DNA of 64,000 nt from UBA5239 sp031548025 (GTDB lineage: Bacteria; Verrucomicrobiota; Lentisphaeria; Victivallales; Victivallaceae): assembly GCA_031548025.1 (NCBI GenBank), contig JAVBRM010000065.1, forward strand, positions 1-64,000, read 5' to 3'. Shown here in pieces: positions 1 through 7,649 of this stretch (position 1 is its first letter; each line of letters starts with the position of its first letter). The position numbers and the translations under genes are program-made. Below the pieces are notes generated by a model. The model did not search any database. It saw nothing but the letters and a program-made list of their open reading frames with translations, and was not told the origin of the DNA.

Positions 1-70
1 GGTTTGAAAGTTGAAAAAAACACGGATGCACGCTACATTATCGTTATCAAGGATAACATCGAGGCTGATC

Positions 71-565
71 ATGACGGAGAAAATCGAACGTCCCGACTGG
101 GACAACTATTTCATGGAAATAGCTCATGTGGTGGCGCGGCGCAGTAACTGCAGTCGACGTCTGGTGGCGGCGGTCATCGTCAAAGACAACCGGATTATTT
201 CAACCGGTTATAACGGTACCCCGCGGGGGATTCGGAATTGTAATGAGGGAGGGTGTCCGCGTTGTTCCAATCCGGAGGTGGCCTCCGGAACCGGGCTGGC
301 TGATTGTTATTGTAGCCATGCCGAGGAAAACTCCATTGTCCAGGCGGCCTATCACGGCATTTCGGTAAAGGATTCGATCCTGTATACAACCTTCAGTCCT
401 TGTCTACAATGTTCGAAAATGATTATCAACGCCGGTATTTCCGAGGTGGTTTATCATCGCGAGTATTCGATTGCCGACGCTGCCCTCGTGCTGCTGCGCG
501 AGGCAGGGATTTGCGTCAGACCACTGATTACCTCGGATGAGAAAAAAGAATTGGGATTAGCTTAA
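71..565 (+). CDS. dCMP/cytidine deaminase family protein (ComEB-like)
   Basis: Zinc-dependent deaminase of the dCMP deaminase family, which converts dCMP to dUMP to feed thymidylate synthesis. The 164-residue protein carries the zinc and catalytic motif HAEEN (His83, Glu85) and the second zinc motif PCLQC (Cys111, Cys114), with the GYNGTPRG substrate loop near residue 46. Extra cysteines between residues 57 and 81 fit the additional metal site seen in this family. The ATG at 71 is chosen because GAGG lies six bases upstream; an earlier in-frame ATG at 11 would add 20 basic residues that are not typical. The small secreted protein gene follows after 13 bases. Late ComE-operon deaminases share this fold, so the exact substrate is a family inference. 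Confidence 0.9.
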   Translation: MTEKIERPDWDNYFMEIAHVVARRSNCSRRLVAAVIVKDNRIISTGYNGTPRGIRNCNEGGCPRCSNPEVASGTGLADCYCSHAEENSIVQAAYHGISVKDSILYTTFSPCLQCSKMIINAGISEVVYHREYSIADAALVLLREAGICVRPLITSDEKKELGLA

Positions 566-578
566 ACGGGAGGTCATT

Positions 579-1202
579 ATGAAGCACCTGATTTTTCTAT
601 TGTTGGGATTTTGTCTGGCGGCGGTTGGGGCCGACGATCCGTTAATGGCGGCGGCGAAAAAATTCCGGCAGGAAATTGCCCCCAAAAATGCGGATTACGA
701 GCTGGTTTATTTCATGACTGGCAAGTTTAACGAAGAAAACGTCAATATTTACCGTTTCGAGCCGAATAAAGAAAAAAAGGTCAATCTCAACGGTCCGCGG
801 ATTGTCGTGGTGCTCAATGAAAAAGGGGAATTGCGGGAATTTGCCCGGGTGAATGAATCACTGTTGCGCCCGCCGGCGATGAGCGAAGAAAAAGCCCGCG
901 AGGAAGCCTTGGCTTTTCTCGCGAAATACGCCCCGGATTTGAAAGATGTGAGCTTCCAGTGGGTAAGCACCCGCAAGCTGAAATTGATCGACAATCAGGG
1001 GCGGACTCATGTGGTCGTCGGTACCTGGGCCAAATACCGCGATCCGCAAAGTGGACGTTATCTCTGGGTATTGTTCGGGGCGGATGGCGGCGTCATGGAG
1101 TTCGACCGCGAGAGCGTTTGGAGTTTCATCCGCGGCGGCCGGGTCACCGAGCGCTGGCTGGACGACGATTGGTTCGGCAGGCAGATGGAGAAAAAGAATT
1201 AG
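579..1202 (+). CDS. small secreted protein of unknown function
   Basis: The 207-residue protein begins with a clear signal peptide (MKHLIFLLLGFCLAAVGA) and is probably exported. The mature part is mixed alpha/beta and hydrophilic. It contains a stretch resembling a PepSY-like fold (SEEKAREEALAFLAKYAP followed by strands around GRTHVVVGTW and RYLWVLFGADG), but I do not recognise the family with certainty. A GGAGG ribosome binding site precedes the ATG. The gene follows the deaminase closely and ends just before a strong terminator, so the two genes probably form one transcription unit. No catalytic motif is visible. Confidence 0.6.
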   Translation: MKHLIFLLLGFCLAAVGADDPLMAAAKKFRQEIAPKNADYELVYFMTGKFNEENVNIYRFEPNKEKKVNLNGPRIVVVLNEKGELREFARVNESLLRPPAMSEEKAREEALAFLAKYAPDLKDVSFQWVSTRKLKLIDNQGRTHVVVGTWAKYRDPQSGRYLWVLFGADGGVMEFDRESVWSFIRGGRVTERWLDDDWFGRQMEKKN

Positions 1203-1220
1203 GAAATTCTTTAATAACAG

Positions 1221-1262
1221 AAAACCGGTGTAACGTATTTTTTTCGTCACACCGGTTTTTTG
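1221..1262. terminator. bidirectional rho-independent terminator
   Basis: AAAACCGGTGT pairs perfectly with ACACCGGTTTT across a T-rich loop, and the right arm runs into TTTTTT. Because the left arm starts with AAAA, the same hairpin can stop transcripts from both sides: the secreted-protein gene on the plus strand and the MarR gene on the minus strand. Confidence 0.85.
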
Positions 1263-1306
1263 TTATGCCACAACTGAATCGGCATATTCAGCAATTTCCG
1301 ATTCTC

Positions 1307-1789
1307 TTATTCGCAGGATTGTTTGTCCTCTGCTTTGGTTTTGTTGTAGAGCTGTTCGATTACCGATACCATGACCTTGAGCTCGTCAGGATTGATATCC
1401 TTGGTCATCTGTCGGGTTTGCTGGGCCAGGAATTTACTGATTTTGCCTAATTCCTGCGTCATCTTGTCTGTGATTCTGATCTGGATCGAACGGCGGTCAG
1501 TTATACTTTGAGTGCGGACAAATATACCCTTTTTAACCAGGGCATCCACCATTTCCGAGGCGGCTGCCGCGCTGAGGTTGCCTCTTTTGGCAAGCATTTT
1601 CAGGGTTATTCCTTCCGGATGCTGTTCGACCATGTACATGACATGGCGCACTGTTTTCAGTTGCCGGTGGGTCAAATCCTTGAAATTATCAAGATACTCA
1701 AGGTCCGGAGAACTGCTGATCTGGTCTCTCAGGTGATCCGTCAAATAAAACAGCATCAACCAAAGATCGTCGTGTTTATCCCCTTGCAT
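1307..1789 (-). CDS. MarR-family transcriptional regulator
   Basis: The 160-residue protein has the MarR layout: N-terminal dimerisation helices, then a winged helix at about residues 45-110 (recognition region NLSAAAASEMVDALVKKG) with the wing sequence DRRSIQIRIT, then C-terminal helices. The DRRS wing is the usual MarR DNA-contact signature. The ATG has an excellent AGGAGG upstream. It is transcribed divergently from the GntR/LacI-type regulator at 1912. The shared intergenic region is AT-rich and holds a near-palindrome, so autoregulation is plausible. The ligand is unknown. Confidence 0.85.
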   Translation of the reverse strand: MQGDKHDDLWLMLFYLTDHLRDQISSSPDLEYLDNFKDLTHRQLKTVRHVMYMVEQHPEGITLKMLAKRGNLSAAAASEMVDALVKKGIFVRTQSITDRRSIQIRITDKMTQELGKISKFLAQQTRQMTKDINPDELKVMVSVIEQLYNKTKAEDKQSCE

Positions 1790-1829
1790 AATTTCCTCCT
1801 CTAAATTATTTAGGATGTCTTAAATATAA

Positions 1830-1877
1830 TTCAATTCATTACGAATTCAAGTATTCTTGATAAAATTTTTCTTGATA
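1830..1877. promoter_or_regulatory. divergent control region with near-palindrome and direct repeats
   Basis: TTCAATT-N7-AATTCAA (1830-1850) is a near-palindrome with one mismatch pair, the size expected for a MarR dimer site. It is followed by two direct copies of TTCTTGATA at 1854-1862 and 1869-1877, exactly 15 bases apart. The segment lies between the divergent MarR and GntR/LacI-type genes. Binding by either regulator is inference only. Confidence 0.35.
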
Positions 1878-1911
1878 CTATATTTAATATTGATTAATAC
1901 TGGAAAATCAT

Positions 1912-2955
1912 ATGAATCGCGGTAAACCGGAAAAATATATTGCGCTGGCGGAAGAAATCCGCCGGATGATCCATGACGAAAAGATGAAGCCGGAGACTCT
2001 GTTGCCGTCGGAAAGAACCCTGGCGGCGCGTTTTGAGGTCAATCATCTGACGTTGCGGAAAGCGTTGCGCTTGCTTGAACAGGAAAAACTGATTTACAAA
2101 ATTCCGAGCATAGGCAACTATGTCGGTTCGCGCCCGTATGGCGGCAAAGGCAAAAAATTGATCGGCTTCATGTTTCCCGACCATGAGATATTTTTTTACA
2201 ATATCCTGGCCGAGTTGGAAGGGCGGCTCTCCAGCGCCGACCTCCATCCGGTAATTCAAATGACCAACAGTATTCGCCGCAAGGAAGAAGATTTTCTCAA
2301 ATTCTGCATGGAGGAGGAAATTGCCGCTCTGATCGCGGTGCCGAATAGCGAATGCCAGGCATTGTACCGTGAATTGCCGTTTCCGGTGATTTTTTTTGAT
2401 ATCTTTTTACAGGGGTTGCCGATACCGTACGTGATTTCCGACGATTATGCGGGGAGCGCCAAGGCGACTCAGCATTTATTGAACCAGGGACACCGGCGTA
2501 TCGCCCACATCGGCAGCATGCATGAACGTACATCGGAAATGCGGGCCCGGGGGTATCTCGACACCATGCGCCGCGCCGGAGTCGAACCCGCCCCGGAGTA
2601 TTTGAAGCGCAAGGAACCGACCCGGCAATGGGGATTTTATGCCGCTCAAGAGCTATTTCTGCTGCCGGAACCGCCGACGGCCGTTACCTGCGGCAACGAT
2701 ACCATCGCCGCCGGAGTGATTCGTGCTTTGGCGCAATTGGGACTCCGAATTCCGGATGATTGCGCGGTAACCGGCTTCGGCAATACCGATGTGGCCGAGG
2801 ACCTCGACTTGACCAGTGTCAGCCAACAGACCTCGCAAATCGCCCTGGCGCTTTGGAATCTGCTCCGTATGCAGCTCGCCGGCCGCAAAACCCCGCCCGA
2901 AATCACCATCAACACCACCCTGCAGGTTCGAGCCTCCACCACGCCCACTCATTGA
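1912..2955 (+). CDS. GntR-type transcriptional regulator with LacI-like ligand domain
   Basis: 347 residues. The N-terminal 70 residues form a GntR winged helix (LLPSERTLAARFEVNHLTLRK, wing IPSIGNYVG). The rest is a periplasmic-binding-protein-like effector domain of the LacI/GalR type, with GHRRIAHIG near residue 197 and AVTGFGNTDVAEDL in the C-terminal lobe. This GntR-plus-LacI architecture (as in AraR) is common in Lentisphaerae and usually senses a sugar. There is no sugar gene next to it, so the target is unknown. The start has only a weak ribosome binding site (TGGAAAA). Confidence 0.85.
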   Translation: MNRGKPEKYIALAEEIRRMIHDEKMKPETLLPSERTLAARFEVNHLTLRKALRLLEQEKLIYKIPSIGNYVGSRPYGGKGKKLIGFMFPDHEIFFYNILAELEGRLSSADLHPVIQMTNSIRRKEEDFLKFCMEEEIAALIAVPNSECQALYRELPFPVIFFDIFLQGLPIPYVISDDYAGSAKATQHLLNQGHRRIAHIGSMHERTSEMRARGYLDTMRRAGVEPAPEYLKRKEPTRQWGFYAAQELFLLPEPPTAVTCGNDTIAAGVIRALAQLGLRIPDDCAVTGFGNTDVAEDLDLTSVSQQTSQIALALWNLLRMQLAGRKTPPEITINTTLQVRASTTPTH

Positions 2956-3058
2956 AAGCGCTCTCCGTGTGGAACCTTCCCCTCGAATTTAACTCTGGAA
3001 AAATATCCGGTAAATACTTGTATTTCTTATGTTAGCAAGATATAGTATAAATAACTGT

Positions 3059-3174
3059 AAGAACGACAGGATAAGTCAGTTTTTGTGGAATGACTGCGAC
3101 TTCAGAATCCGGGGAGTTTCATTTCCGGGGGTTGACGTCGCGATTCCGCAATGTTTCTGAATCCTGTCCTTCTT
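3059..3174 (+). promoter_or_regulatory. long leader hairpin upstream of pnp
   Basis: The pnp leader can fold into one interrupted hairpin of about 116 bases. The outer stem AAGAACGACAGGAT (3059-3072) pairs with ATCCTGTCCTTCTT (3161-3174) with one mismatch. TCAG (3076-3079) pairs with CTGA (3157-3160). TTGTGGAAT (3083-3091) pairs with ATTCCGCAA (3143-3151), and GCGAC (3096-3100) with GTCGC (3137-3141); a GC-rich apical stem lies inside. No U-run follows, so it is not a terminator. In E. coli the pnp leader folds into a comparable long stem that RNase III cuts and PNPase then degrades, giving autoregulation. A similar role here is inferred. Confidence 0.65.
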
Positions 3175-3233
3175 CATAACCATCAGCCGCCTGCCGAGTT
3201 AGGCTGTGCGGTAAATTAAGGAAAAAGGACAAT

Positions 3234-5345
3234 ATGCCCGAAGAAAAAGTAATCTGTCAGATTGCGGATAACCGCAGTATCGAAATCTCCAGTGGAAAGC
3301 TTGCCAACCTTGCCAACGGCGCCTGTGTATTGCGCCAGGGCGACACCACTTTGCTGGTGGCTTGCAGTTCCGACAAGGCCCGCCCCGGAACCGACTTCCT
3401 GGCGCTGACCGTGGACTACCGTGAAAAATACAGCGCGGCCGGCCGTTTCCCTGGCGGCTTCATCAAACGTGAAGGACGCCCGAGCGACCGCGAAATCCTG
3501 ACTTGCCGGATGGCTGACCGTCCGGTCCGTCCGCTGTTCCCGAAAGGTTTCTTCGATGAAATCCAGATTCAGGGTCTGCTGTTGAGTGCCGACGGCGTCA
3601 ACAATCCCGATATTCTGCTGATTCTCGGTACCTCTGTATCGCTGATGCTTTCCGACCTGCCTTTCATGGGCCCGATCGGCGCGGTGCGCGTCGGTTATGT
3701 CGACGGCAAATTCATCGCCAACCCCACTTTTGAAGAAATGGCCAAGAGCGAACTCGAAGTGGTTTATGCCGGAGTTGCCGATAAAGTCATCATGATCGAA
3801 GGCGAAGCCAAGGAAATCTCCGAGCAGTTGCTGGCCGACGCCATGCGTTTTGCCAATGAAATCGTCAAAAAGCAGATCGATGCCCAGGTTGAACTGGCCG
3901 CCAAAGCCGGCAAAGCCAAGAAAACTCCGACCCTCCACCTGGTGCCGGAAGAACTCGACAAGGCCCTTCGTGAATTCTGCAAAGAACGCATCGAAAGCGT
4001 TTGCACCGTTCCCGGCAAGAGCGAACGGATCGAAGCCATGAACGCCCTGCTGGGCGATGCCAAGGCGGAGTTGGCTCCGAAATTTGAAACCATCCCCGAG
4101 CTTGATCTCGAATTCAATAAATCTTTCGATGACCTGGTTCGCGATGTTACCCGTCAAGTGATTCTGGAAAAACAGTTCCGTCCTGACGGTCGCGGCATTG
4201 ATGATATCCGTCCGCTTTCTGCGGAAGTCGACGTGTTGCCGGTGGTTCATGGCAGCGGGCTTTTCTCGCGCGGCGAAACCCAGGGCTTGGTAATTGCCAC
4301 CCTCGGCGGCGAAAAGGATTCCCAGGAATACGACAATATCGCCAATGCTTCCCTTGAGGCCAATAATAAGCGTTTTTATCTGCACTACAACTTCCCGAAT
4401 TTCAGCGTTGGCGAAGTCGGCCGTATCTCCGGTCCCGGACGCCGCGAAATCGGACACGGTAACCTGGCCGAGCGTTCGGTAGCTCAGGTGATTCCGGCGG
4501 ATTTCCCGTATGTAATCCGTTGCGTTTCCGAAATCATGGCCTCCAACGGTTCGACCTCGATGGCTTCGGTTTGCGGCGCGACATTGGCGCTGATGGATGC
4601 CGGCGTGCCGATCAAGGCCCCGGTGGCGGGTATTTCCTGCGGCCTGATTACCGATGACAGCGGCAAAGAACTGCTGCTCACCGACATCATCGGCGCGGAA
4701 GACCACTTCGGCGATATGGACTTCAAAGTCTGCGGTACCCGTACCGGGATTACCGGTTTCCAGCTCGACCTGAAGCTGCCGGGAATTTCCATTGACCTGC
4801 TCTGTCAGGGAATGGAACGCAACCGTTTGGCCCGTTACAAGATTCTCGACGTGATCGAGGCCTGTATCTCCACTCCGCGTGAAAAGATCAGCCCCAGGGC
4901 TCCGCATATTGCAGTTGTCAATATCAACCCGGAAAAGATCGGCGCGCTGATCGGCCCCGGCGGTAAGAATATCAAGGCGATCACCGAAGAAACCAAGTCT
5001 TCGATCGACGTCGATGACAGCGGCCTGGTCAAAATCTTGGCTCCGAACGAAGATTACCTCGAAGAAGCCAAAGCCAGAGTGCTCGGTTGCACCGCGGAAG
5101 CCGAAATCAACAAGATCTACCGCGGCAAGGTCACCGGAATCAAGGACTTCGGCGCGTTTGTCGAAATCATCCCCGGAATCGAAGGCCTGCTCCATATTTC
5201 TGAAATGGCCGACTACCGGGTTCGCACGGTTACCGACATTTGCAACGAAGGCGATAACGTTACGGTCAAAGTCATTGATATCGATCCTTCCAGCGGTAAA
5301 ATCCGCTTGAGCCGCAAGGCCGCCTTGAAAGAGCTCGATGAATAA
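3234..5345 (+). CDS. pnp: polyribonucleotide nucleotidyltransferase (PNPase)
   Basis: Full-length 703-residue PNPase, the phosphorolytic 3'-to-5' exoribonuclease of the RNA degradosome. Domain order is standard: first RNase PH domain (about 10-140, with FPGGFIKREGRPSDREILTCR), linker helical domain (about 145-240), catalytic second RNase PH domain (about 310-540, with FSRGETQ and GDMDFKVCGT), KH domain (about 555-610, GxxG loop GPGG) and S1 domain (about 620-690, GKVTGIKDFGAFVEI). A GGAC-type ribosome binding site precedes the ATG. The gene stands alone between a structured leader and a strong terminator. Confidence 0.97.
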   Translation: MPEEKVICQIADNRSIEISSGKLANLANGACVLRQGDTTLLVACSSDKARPGTDFLALTVDYREKYSAAGRFPGGFIKREGRPSDREILTCRMADRPVRPLFPKGFFDEIQIQGLLLSADGVNNPDILLILGTSVSLMLSDLPFMGPIGAVRVGYVDGKFIANPTFEEMAKSELEVVYAGVADKVIMIEGEAKEISEQLLADAMRFANEIVKKQIDAQVELAAKAGKAKKTPTLHLVPEELDKALREFCKERIESVCTVPGKSERIEAMNALLGDAKAELAPKFETIPELDLEFNKSFDDLVRDVTRQVILEKQFRPDGRGIDDIRPLSAEVDVLPVVHGSGLFSRGETQGLVIATLGGEKDSQEYDNIANASLEANNKRFYLHYNFPNFSVGEVGRISGPGRREIGHGNLAERSVAQVIPADFPYVIRCVSEIMASNGSTSMASVCGATLALMDAGVPIKAPVAGISCGLITDDSGKELLLTDIIGAEDHFGDMDFKVCGTRTGITGFQLDLKLPGISIDLLCQGMERNRLARYKILDVIEACISTPREKISPRAPHIAVVNINPEKIGALIGPGGKNIKAITEETKSSIDVDDSGLVKILAPNEDYLEEAKARVLGCTAEAEINKIYRGKVTGIKDFGAFVEIIPGIEGLLHISEMADYRVRTVTDICNEGDNVTVKVIDIDPSSGKIRLSRKAALKELDE

Positions 5346-5363
5346 TCCGTAAAACGGAATTAC

Positions 5364-5396
5364 AGCGACGGGTATGCAAATCCCGTCGCTTTTTTT
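5364..5396 (+). terminator. rho-independent terminator of pnp
   Basis: AGCGACGGG and CCCGTCGCT form a perfect 9-bp stem with a 9-base loop, followed directly by a run of seven T. It lies 18 bases after the pnp stop codon. Confidence 0.93.
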
Positions 5397-5508
5397 ATGT
5401 TTGTTGATTAAGTTATAGCTTAATAAATATTTCGTTTTGTTTTTTGGTAATTTGCTTTTTTGGACATAAAATATTATATTTATTTGATAAGTAAATACTT
5501 TATAAAAA

Positions 5509-5560
5509 ATGATAAAAAATATCATTTCGACTTGACATTTGGTATCTTCCGGATTATCTT
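5509..5560 (+). promoter_or_regulatory. promoter with upstream palindrome for the HTH gene
   Basis: TTGACA (5532-5537) and TATCTT (5555-5560) are separated by exactly 17 bases, a good sigma-70-type promoter, 36 bases before the HTH gene. Just upstream is a 17-base palindrome ATGATA-N5-TATCAT (5509-5525), a plausible operator for the HTH protein itself. Autoregulation is inferred. Confidence 0.6.
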
Positions 5561-5596
5561 CTTTAAGGTAAAGACTCAAGCAAGGAGACAGAGTAT

Positions 5597-5803
5597 ATGA
5601 CTGCATTATCTCAAATGGTAAAAGTTAAGAAAATTAAACAAAAAGAATTGGCGTTGAAGTTGGGAGTATCCAAGGCGGCTGTTTCGATTCAGTTGAAACA
5701 TGGGGTCAAAACCATGCGTACCGCGGTGCGTTATTCGGAGATTTTGGAATGCAGTCCTCTTTTGCTGCTGGACGGTATCGGAATCGTGCGTAATTTTCAT
5801 TGA
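5597..5803 (+). CDS. small XRE-like helix-turn-helix protein
   Basis: A 68-residue protein that is almost only a helix-turn-helix: KIKQKELALKLGVSKAAVSIQLKHG is the XRE/Cro-type pattern (Q-x3-A-x3-G-x4-V-S), followed by a short helix and a hydrophobic tail. AAGGAG lies at good distance from the ATG. It sits in very AT-rich DNA directly upstream of the ATPase and nuclease-like pair, which suggests it controls that module, as small Cro-like repressors often do in mobile or defence loci. That role is inferred. Confidence 0.65.
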   Translation: MTALSQMVKVKKIKQKELALKLGVSKAAVSIQLKHGVKTMRTAVRYSEILECSPLLLLDGIGIVRNFH

Positions 5804-5859
5804 GGCGGAAGACCCGTATAAGGTCCTCGCAAAATGTCCGGGTTTATTCAAGTGATAAT

Positions 5860-5887
5860 TTGATTTATTCAATTTTCATGTTATAAT
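5860..5887 (+). promoter_or_regulatory. promoter for the ATPase gene pair
   Basis: TTGATT (5860-5865) and a perfect TATAAT (5882-5887) are 16 bases apart, about 50 bases upstream of the ATPase start. The preceding HTH gene therefore need not be cotranscribed. Confidence 0.55.
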
Positions 5888-5938
5888 TTCAAAAGCATTT
5901 CAGAGTGATGGAAATGCAGAGCCATAATTTGGAGAGAC

Positions 5939-7069
5939 ATGGATATGAAGCTTCACTTGCAGAATGTGGGACAGATCACGGATGCATCGATCGATTTTGG
6001 TGATTTGACTGTGTTTGTGGGGCCGCAGGCGTCCGGCAAGAGCATTTCCCTGCAATGGGTTAAATTGCTTAATGATCTCGGAGCAGTCCAGGATGATCTG
6101 CAAAAACAGGGATTGGCTTGGCGAGATGGCCTTGATTCCTTTTTCAATATATATTTCGGAGAAGGAATGTCTTCGATGTGGGGAAAAAAAAGCAAGGTAA
6201 CCTGGCAAGGCAAGAACGTTGATATAAAGCAGAAATTTCTTCGGCAGGCAAAAAATAAAAAGGAAAATGTTCTGTTGATTCCCGCTCAGCGGGTATTGGC
6301 GCTTCGCGACGGCTGGCCGCGGGCATTCAGTGATTATACTGCCGGCGATCCTTATTCGGTGCGTTCGTTCAGTGAGCATCTCAGACATTTGGTCAGCGAC
6401 AAAAGAACATTGCTTTTCCCGTGTTCCAATCAAATGAAAGAAGTATATCGAAATGCTCTTAATCGCAGTATATTTGGTGGTTTTAAGCTTGAAGTTGACA
6501 AACGATTGCAGAAGCGTCTGATTCTGAAGGATTCAAAAGATAATTCATTACCTTACATGGTTTGGTCGGCGGGGCAGCGGGAATTTGTCCCTTTGCTTCT
6601 GGGATTGAATGATCTGATGCCGGGAGGAAAGGTGACCAAGGGGAGTGAGGTTAATTGGGTAATTATCGAAGAGCTGGAAATGGGCCTTCATCCAAAGGCC
6701 ATTACGGCGATTTTGCTGTTGATTCTGGAATTGTTGTTCAGGGGATACAAGGTCTGCCTCTCAACGCATTCTCCTCAGGTTCTGGAACTCCTCTGGGCCA
6801 TGAAAATCTTAAGGGAAAATAATGCAGAGCCGGGTGACCTCCTGGCGCTTTTTGAGGCTGGACAATCTGCAGAACTGAAAAAAGTGGCAAGGGAAGTCTT
6901 GAACAAAGAACTGAAGGTATATTTTTTTGATTCTGATGATGGAAAAGTCAAAGATATTTCAAATCTGGAATCGTTTGGCGCTGATGGTGGGTGTTTCTGG
7001 GGAGGCTTGTTGAGCTTTACCGACAGAAGTAATGATGTTGTTGCAGATGTTGTTGCCAGAAACCAATAA
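5939..7069 (+). CDS. ABC/OLD-like AAA ATPase, candidate defence component
   Basis: 376 residues. The Walker A motif GPQASGKS is at residues 28-35, inside the FGDLTVFVGP context typical of SMC/OLD-like (AAA_21/AAA_15) ATPases. Walker B is VIIEELEMGLHP near residue 245, followed by the switch histidine in CLSTHSPQVLE. An ABC signature-like WSAGQREFVPLLL precedes Walker B. There is no TOPRIM or transport domain. ATG at 5939 lies four bases after GGAG; the in-frame ATG at 5945 has a better gap and is equally possible. The next gene starts 12 bases after the stop, so the two are an operon. Such single ATPases paired with a small effector are frequent in phage-defence loci; this is inference. Confidence 0.75.
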   Translation: MDMKLHLQNVGQITDASIDFGDLTVFVGPQASGKSISLQWVKLLNDLGAVQDDLQKQGLAWRDGLDSFFNIYFGEGMSSMWGKKSKVTWQGKNVDIKQKFLRQAKNKKENVLLIPAQRVLALRDGWPRAFSDYTAGDPYSVRSFSEHLRHLVSDKRTLLFPCSNQMKEVYRNALNRSIFGGFKLEVDKRLQKRLILKDSKDNSLPYMVWSAGQREFVPLLLGLNDLMPGGKVTKGSEVNWVIIEELEMGLHPKAITAILLLILELLFRGYKVCLSTHSPQVLELLWAMKILRENNAEPGDLLALFEAGQSAELKKVAREVLNKELKVYFFDSDDGKVKDISNLESFGADGGCFWGGLLSFTDRSNDVVADVVARNQ

Positions 7070-7081
7070 TGGGGGCGTTCC

Positions 7082-7534
7082 ATGTCATTTAAATCTGATG
7101 TCCTTGCCATTGATCTTATTGCTTCGGGGTATAAAAATGGGTTGCAGGCGGTAAAGAGTGCTGACTCACATTTTCGGGTCAAAAATCCTCGCATGCTTTC
7201 TGGAAGCCTTGATATTGATACTACTTTAAAAGGCGCCATGCCCCAGGATCCGCGCTGGGATTATGTAGTGGCCTATAAAAAAGGAAGATCAGAGGGGTTA
7301 TTCTGGGTGGAGGTCCACCCAGCCGGAAGTTCCCATAATTGTAAAGAAATAAAAAGAAAGCTGCAGTGGTTAAAAGAAGAATTTCTTCAGAATATTGCTC
7401 CTTCTTTGAAAAGTTATTCATCTCGTTATTATTGGGTTCCAAGCGGAGGCTATCATATGCTGACGCGTGGTTCCAGTTCGCGGGAACTTGCCAAGCTTGG
7501 TGTATCTGTTGTAAAGCCGTGCGTAATTGATTAA
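7082..7534 (+). CDS. small protein with nuclease-like D...ExH pattern, partner of the ATPase
   Basis: 150 residues, no signal peptide or membrane segment. The middle reads WDYVVAYKK (Asp60), a short loop, then FWVEVHPA (Glu77, His79), a helix KEIKRKLQWLKEEF and a strand RYYWVPSGG. This beta-beta-alpha-beta arrangement with D-X16-E-X-H resembles the PD-(D/E)xK nuclease core with His in place of Lys. I cannot show that it is a nuclease. It follows the ATPase by 12 bases and shares its low GC content, so the two probably act together. Confidence 0.55.
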   Translation: MSFKSDVLAIDLIASGYKNGLQAVKSADSHFRVKNPRMLSGSLDIDTTLKGAMPQDPRWDYVVAYKKGRSEGLFWVEVHPAGSSHNCKEIKRKLQWLKEEFLQNIAPSLKSYSSRYYWVPSGGYHMLTRGSSSRELAKLGVSVVKPCVID

Positions 7535-7649
7535 TTAAATTGCGGAAATAAAGATGGTATTATTTCCAGTCGGCTAGTTGATTTTTCATGATCTTGTCTT
7601 ATTATATTTAGGAATGGATATTGATAATATTAGAGAAAGAAATGTAGCT

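Noticed and set aside
3216..5606. A 796-codon open frame on the minus strand covering all of pnp
   Set aside because: It is a mirror frame caused by the codon pattern of pnp: composition is rich in Asp, Gly, Phe and Val without any domain, it runs through the terminator and an AT-rich promoter region, and pnp is beyond doubt.
7544..7567. GGAAATA...TATTTCC hairpin before the kinase gene as a terminator
   Set aside because: The stem is short and AT-rich and no U-run follows.
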